A stretch of DNA of 12,472 bases from Hemicentrotus pulcherrimus (taxonomy: Eukaryota; Echinodermata; Echinoidea; Camarodonta; Strongylocentrotidae), in the NCBI GenBank assembly GCA_003118195.1, contig BEXV01000355.1:90134-102605 (forward strand). Direction: 5' to 3'. Below are positions 8,480 through 12,472 of this stretch, in pieces. A program made the position numbers and the translations under genes. Under the pieces are notes generated by a model. That model saw nothing but the letters and a program-made list of their open reading frames with translations. It did no database searches and had not been told where the DNA came from. Numbering within the stretch: position 1 is the stretch's first letter; each line of letters starts with the position of its first letter.

Positions 8480-8957
8480 ACAGATGAGATCCGGGTTTAA
8501 ATTTGTTTTCTTTCCCTCACTACTCTCTCTATTTCCCTCTACCCCGCCTCTCTCTTCTTCACAATTATCTTTCTGCCGTTTTCCCGTTTGTCACTCTCAT
8601 TCTTCATGTAACATTTTCTTCATGTAATACATCCTCATTTTGTTTTGTCTAGTTGTCATGGTTTTTTTAATTCTGTATTTATAATTTTAAAAATTAGTTA
8701 TGATTGTTATACAGTTTAATTTATTATTGTGCGAACCTACACCTAACAAGCATCGCTTCCAAATAGGTTCTGTTTTTTTCCATTTCCTGTAATCAAATTA
8801 TTTTGCATATGACCAATGTCAAAGATATTTCAATGCTAATTTTCTGTTATATCATTATGTTTATTATTGTTTGTCATTGATTATATCATGTGAAAATAAA
8901 ATCGCTTTGTATAGAGCGACTACTACTACTACTACTACTACTACTAGTACTACTACT
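8480..8957 (+). mobile_element. Possible non-autonomous retroelement 3' end with (ACT)n tail
   Basis: A pyrimidine-rich stretch (8500-8610) leads into AT-rich DNA and then GAAAATAAAATCGCTTTGTATAG followed directly by a trinucleotide array. An AATAAA-like sequence just before a short tandem tail resembles the 3' end of some non-LTR retrotransposons. No reverse transcriptase fragment or target-site duplication was recognised, so this is tentative. Confidence 0.25.
8919..8957. repeat. (ACT)n microsatellite
   Basis: Nine ACT units are followed by an AGT interruption and three more units (13 triplets in all). Confidence 0.95.
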
Positions 8958-8994
8958 TTATATTAATTCACTTTGTATGCCCCTGCCCATGAAA

Positions 8995-9222
8995 TGGAGA
9001 CAAAAAAGATGAAGGAATTAAGAAAGAAAGAGAAGATGGAAGAGAATTAAGAGAGAGAGTGAGAGAAAGGGAGAGAAAGAGAGAGAGTGAGAGAGTGAGA
9101 GAGAGTGAGAGAGAGAGGGGAGAGAGGGGAGAGAGAGAGGGAGAGGGGAGAGAAAGAGAGAGAGGGAGAGACAGAGCAAGTGAGAGAGAGAGGGGGAGAG
9201 AGAGCGAGTGGGGAGGGAGATA
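8995..9222. repeat. Long purine-strand (GA)n/(GGGA)n low-complexity tract
   Basis: Roughly 220 bases are almost entirely G and A on the plus strand, most regular from 9048 to 9220 (GAGAGAGTGAGAG, GGGGAGAGAG). Three minus-strand frames across it read as Ser/Leu/Pro repeats and are not genes. Such mirror-symmetric purine tracts can adopt triplex (H-DNA) structures. Confidence 0.95.
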
Positions 9223-9322
9223 GATGCACCCTCTCTTGATAAATAGCCATGATACTTTACATTTAACATGCATAATACAATTATTCATTACTAGGTGAAT
9301 GAAATAATCTGTAACGAGGCAT

Positions 9323-9547
9323 GTGACAAAGATTTATGGTTACAATTCGTCCCTTTTTTCACAAAATGACGGTAGTGAGGACAATCGTCACGCAAATTGT
9401 ATGCGATTTTCCTCACTACCATCACTTCGTGAAAATAGGGACGAATTTGATTACAATACGAAGATGACCCATTCTGTTACTATGCATGAGGATCTGCCTC
9501 CAAGATTCAACACATTGCCAACAATGGACTCTGTTTCACTCCTCTGA
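9323..9547 (+). CDS. Candidate terminal exon, partly overlapping a near-palindrome
   Basis: A plus-strand frame is open to TGA at 9545-9547. Its last third has balanced, protein-like codons (MTHSVTMHEDLPPRFNTLP then TMDSVSLL) unlike the surrounding AT-rich DNA. The likeliest acceptor is at 9437-9438 (pyrimidines from about 9406, then gaaaatag), giving a last exon 9439-9547 entered in phase 2. Acceptors nearer 9375 are weaker. The palindromic element at 9345-9446 covers the candidate acceptors, so it may have supplied the splice site. AATAAA hexamers follow at 9675-9680 and 9697-9702. The opposite strand is also open for about 30 codons here, so coding is uncertain, and no family is recognised. 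Confidence 0.3.
   Translation: MTKIYGYNSSLFSQNDGSEDNRHANCMRFSSLPSLRENRDEFDYNTKMTHSVTMHEDLPPRFNTLPTMDSVSLL
9345..9446. repeat. 102-bp near-palindrome (37-bp arms, 28-bp spacer), MITE-like
   Basis: The arms 9345-9381 and 9410-9446 are reverse complements with four mismatches in 37. They begin ATTCGTCCCT and end GGTAGTGAGGA at the inner side. The spacer itself has a short AATCG...CGATT pairing. Arms this well matched cannot be chance; a small fold-back transposable element is the simplest explanation. Confidence 0.85.
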
Positions 9548-10382
9548 AGACATTATAAAAAAAAATACATCATAAACACAGTTTGTTTTTATGCAGCTTT
9601 TTATCATTTTCTCATGGTACTCTCTTCATGAAACCTCCGACAAAAAAACATCACAATCACAAACAAAAAATGAAAATAAAAGGAACAAAAACAAGAAATA
9701 AAACCTCAAACATGGCTAAAAATGTCAACTTATTCTCTACTCTTGCACTCAGAAATGGTTTGTATAATACACTTTGTATAAATGTACAGGTTATTATACA
9801 ATGTACATGCATTTATATTTACAGAAAATAGTACAAACTCTATGGCGGATCTACAATGTATGTACATTTTGTATTTGTTACTTTATCTGTACAGAGAAAC
9901 ATACCCATATTCAATGAAATGAAACAACAAAACAATCCTTATTCAGAGCAATTAATACATAACTGTTATTATCCTAGGCTAAAAGAGAGAACAGAATGAA
10001 TTGAGGCTGAGAGAAGGAAATAATAAGGAAAAGGAGGGTACAAACATAAAGAGAACAAACATTAAAACCATCAGGTATTCAACATTGGGTACCTGAGTGC
10101 AGTGTTAAAATTAAGTCCAAATGAGCATTTCACAAAGAGACATCAGACATTAATTTCAGACATGTAAAAATGTTAAGGCTTACAAAATTAAGATAATGAA
10201 ATATCTGAAAACGCAATGGAAAACTAACATATAATGCCCTTCAAATATTTATAAAAGACTTTGTATAAGGAGCAAATTATATTGCAAGTTGAACCTCATA
10301 TAATATTCATGCTTTGTCTATTCTTGTACCTGCAAGATTACAATTCACTTTAGTCCCATCAGTTACAATTTCAAATACTATT
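9548..10382. other. Non-coding AT-rich stretch
   Basis: No exon is supported. The 82-codon frame at 9583-9831 (+) is Lys/Asn-rich and runs across poly-A-like DNA. Around 9765-9895 several short inverted motifs (GTATAATACA, TTATACAATGTACAT, GTATGTACATTTTGTA) form a locally self-complementary patch. On the minus strand a reasonable acceptor ends at 10099, but the frame after it is pyrimidine-tract-like. Confidence 0.5.
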
Positions 10383-10444
10383 TCAGTTAACCTTGATCAG
10401 GTCGTGCGTGTAATACTGTTCTTCCTTATTTTCTGGCCTAGTCA
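10383..10444 (-). CDS. Candidate short terminal exon on the minus strand
   Basis: On the minus strand the acceptor ttgtacctttaaatatttcag (AG at 10446-10445) is followed by two bases completing a codon, then TRPENKEEQYYTHDLIKVN and TGA at 10385-10383. Codons are mixed and charged rather than AT-driven. An alternative is an internal exon ending at AAG|GTTAAC (10392/10391), but that donor is weak and in phase 0, which does not fit the phase-1 acceptor of the 147-bp exon. As a terminal exon it would be either a separate gene or an alternative C-terminus of the minus-strand gene. No family is recognised. Confidence 0.3.
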
Positions 10445-11040
10445 CTGAAATATTTAAAGGTACAATTCAACTTTGAAGAATCTTTGAATTTTACTGGATG
10501 TACATCTTTGATAAGCCGAGAGGTGAGGGGTGGGGGCATTATCACTATAGTCATTTAGTGTGTTTCAATAGAGATTTCTATCTTTCAAACAAAATCACAA
10601 GTTCTGAAAATGACCACAAATAAAACTTTGCAGATTCAAACAAAACTTGCACAAAAAACAATTTTGTGGTAAATACCGGTACATGTTATGGTCACAATAA
10701 TCATGATCATTGGATTAGAACTGAAGCATTATAATAACAAGTATGACTTCTGCTCAGTTATTGCATCATGGACTCGTATCATGAACCTTTCTTATGATAC
10801 TATCAATTATCTGCATCATTGGGTGGGGTATGTCATGGTTGAAGAATGTTAAAGATAAACTTGAGTTTAGGTAAAAAAAAAAGAAAATGAATTCTCACAG
10901 AATCAAACGAAACTTACACTGAATGTTCAAGATTACAAATAAATGTTATGTGCCAAATAATTTTGAAAGAAAATGTATATTGGCTGAGTAATGAGCATAG
11001 AGAGATAAGAAAATCAGGTAGTACTAGCCCCGACACAATA
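10445..11040. other. Non-coding stretch
   Basis: No exon is supported. It contains a short G-rich cluster (GGTGAGGGGTGGGGGC, about 10521-10537) and one TACCGGTA octamer (10674-10681). The 72-codon frame at 10948-11166 (+) runs into the dispersed repeat and is not a gene. Confidence 0.5.
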
Positions 11041-11192
11041 TGTGTAGTCCCATATACATCTTTCTGTGTACAGAGCTTGTTACTTTACCAAGACTGGGCC
11101 AAATTTATTAAGATTATGATGACTCCAGAACCTTGCAGTGAACACCAATACTTACATGCTACATGATCAACTTTTTCTGATTCATTCCACAC
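11041..11192 (+). repeat. Dispersed repeat fragment, related to 7661-7823
   Basis: Same-orientation diverged copy of the repeat described at 7661. Similarity fades shortly after ATTCCACA on the right and near GTGTAGTCCCAT on the left. The level of divergence (about one difference in five or six bases by eye) indicates an old family, unlike the exact large duplication. Confidence 0.75.
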
Positions 11193-11261
11193 CTTTTCTT
11201 TCACAATGCAATTGCATTACCAGAACTCACCTTTATCTTTAACAATCAATAGCATCTTCTA

Positions 11262-11794
11262 CTTAAAGTGACTCGGTAATATTGTTGAAGGTTGATGAAA
11301 AAACTAGGTAATTTTTGTATGAAATGTTACTCGTTACATTCCTTCAACTGTACTAACCCTCAAACATGCAAAAAATCCTGAAAAAATTCTCAAACTACAA
11401 AGATATTTTCTTTGAAAGCGTCACTGTGCGACACCCTCTAACTGTAAATTCTCCCAACCATTTTTGAATTTTTCCCAACTGTTTTTCCATGATAAGACAT
11501 AATTCAGGGTTTTAAAAAATATTCAACACATAAATGACTGGAATGGTATATAGAGCCAATTCATTGCTTTGTGACGATTTACATTCACCTAAAATGTACC
11601 AGTAATTAAATTGTAATAATGTAGTTGGGAGAATTAAGAAATCGATCAGATCAGTTTTTCCCAATTTATATCATTAATAATGGTATGTTTTCACTCAAAC
11701 TTTCAGATTATCTTTAATTGTACATCTAGCATTGAAGTCACTACCTTAGCACCATTTTCTCTCATCTGGACAATGTTACCAAGTCCCTTTAAAG
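11262..11794. mobile_element. Fold-back (MITE-like) element with ~28-bp imperfect terminal inverted repeats
   Basis: The left end CTTAAAGTGACTCGGTAATATTG (11262-11284) pairs with the reverse complement of the right end (CTTTAAAGGGACTTGGTAACATTG, 11771-11794). The inversion continues less well for several more bases on each side of the centre. Inside, AATTCTCCCAAC (11447-11458) is exactly inverted as GTTGGGAGAATT (11624-11635), so the whole 533-bp unit is a decayed inverted repeat. No transposase frame is present, so it would be non-autonomous. A clear target-site duplication was not found. Confidence 0.6.
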
Positions 11795-12393
11795 CATTTA
11801 AGCAAAATCAAAACCATATAAAAATCAAGAGTCTTCTATGGATCTAGTAGTATGTGATTTTTATGAAATAATAAAATTGAATTGAATTGAATTGAATCTA
11901 TGGAGCATTCTGACAAAGATAACATAAAAATTCCATATAATCTTTCAACATGTGGTTAGATAAAACAAATCAACAGAAGTAGGTACACTCCATGAAATAC
12001 AGCATTAACAATGCAAAATTATTTCACAATTGAATCTGTCTTATAATACCTCTAAAACAAACTTCAAGCTCCAAGAACCTAAATACCCATCTACACTCAA
12101 ACGGCAGAAACAATGTAGACACAGAGTCGACCTTCAAGGTTAAGTATTGGTACCAGTTTGAAGGGCTGTGTAATATCTATACAGGAGTTGCCTGTATTTC
12201 GCAACTTTGAGGCAGAGGGAACATTTGTATTCTGACCATCCCATGATAATCATTGTCCTACACCTGAATGAATTTTTAGAAAACTATTTTTTTTTTAAAT
12301 CTTGGAATTGTACATTTATGAAAGTCCTTTTTATTGTGTCTATGTGGTGGCTCCTACAGTGTCCTTGAAGTTATGAAGCAGTGCAAAGTCATC
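11795..12393. other. Non-coding stretch with a repeat tail
   Basis: No exon is well supported. A minus-strand frame at about 12140-12260 (after an attcag acceptor at 12263-12262) stays open for about 40 codons, but has no convincing donor and unremarkable composition. Confidence 0.4.
11876..11895. repeat. (ATTGA)4 pentanucleotide repeat, possible retroelement tail
   Basis: Four exact ATTGA units follow GAAATAATAAA. A polyadenylation-like sequence followed by a short 5-bp tandem tail is typical of truncated non-LTR retrotransposon ends. The upstream 60 bases show no recognisable protein. Confidence 0.85.
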
Positions 12394-12437
12394 TTATCTC
12401 CAAATCTTCTGTTCAGCCTGGTGACAAATTTTGGGTT
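12394..12437 (-). CDS. Weak candidate terminal exon behind a strong minus-strand acceptor
   Basis: The minus-strand sequence ccttttcttcttgcccctttgcctcaaatacag is one of the best acceptors in the window (AG at 12439-12438). Entered in phase 1, the following exon reads PKICHQAEQKIWR then TAA at 12396-12394. Entered in phase 0 it reads 27 codons to TAG instead. Such short frames are common by chance, so only the acceptor is notable. Confidence 0.18.
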
Positions 12438-12472
12438 CTGTATTTGAGGCAAAGGGGCAAGAAGAAAAAGGA

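Noticed and set aside
9018..9288. Three overlapping minus-strand frames rich in Ser/Leu/Pro
   Set aside because: They are the six-frame translation of the (GA)n tract and not proteins.
12140..12263. Minus-strand frame CRTMIIMGWSEYKCSLC... after an attcag acceptor
   Set aside because: It is open for about 40 codons, but two other frames close at once, no good donor follows, and the composition does not differ from the surroundings.
1..12472. CRISPR array, bacterial operon, tRNA/rRNA gene or phage-like system
   Set aside because: There are no regularly spaced repeats with unique spacers, no ribosome-binding-site-led gene runs and no cloverleaf or rRNA core seen. The splice signals and repeat content indicate eukaryotic DNA.

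Overview
This is AT-rich, gene-poor eukaryotic DNA. It is full of simple repeats, fold-back elements and diverged dispersed repeats, with short exon-like islands bounded by consensus GT/AG splice sites and no operon structure. The overall texture, including over-represented palindromic octamers (TACCGGTA, also TAGGCCTA) and purine-strand microsatellites, resembles marine invertebrate genomes such as sea urchins. That assignment is an impression from composition, not a match. Most long open frames are AT-rich or microsatellite noise; I found no RNA gene, CRISPR array or autonomous transposon with a recognisable protein.

Layout. At 267-440 (+) lies a probable last exon whose product ends in a Pro/Thr linker and a hydrophobic tail that stops at the stop codon, the pattern of a GPI-anchored or tail-anchored surface protein. 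About 450-1885 is its likely 3' UTR and then intergenic DNA. A second gene lies on the minus strand. Its best exons are an internal 147-bp exon (5147-5293, seen again at 6904-7050) and a last coding exon (3625-3707). Donor, acceptor and codon phase agree, giving a 75-residue C-terminal tail that starts with a basic, juxtamembrane-like segment. Weaker minus-strand candidates lie at 8242 (a donor beside a CpG-rich block), 10383-10444 and 12394-12437. The right third also holds a (GA)n tract, an (ACT)n tract, a 102-bp near-palindrome partly overlapping a plus-strand open frame, a fold-back element at 11262-11794 and an (ATTGA)n tail.

The most important structural fact is a 1756-bp duplication, 4245-6000 and 6002-7757, that looks exact and is separated by a single N. 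The left copy runs to the N and the right copy starts at the N. This is what two contigs with an unmerged end overlap look like, so the 'tandem duplication', including the apparently in-frame duplicated exon, is probably an assembly artefact. The locus would then really run 1-6000 followed by 7758 onward.

I found no convincing new biological system. The most useful observations are the false duplication, the recovered two-exon gene end, the GPI-type terminal exon, the near-palindrome overlapping an open frame, and the octamer enrichment.
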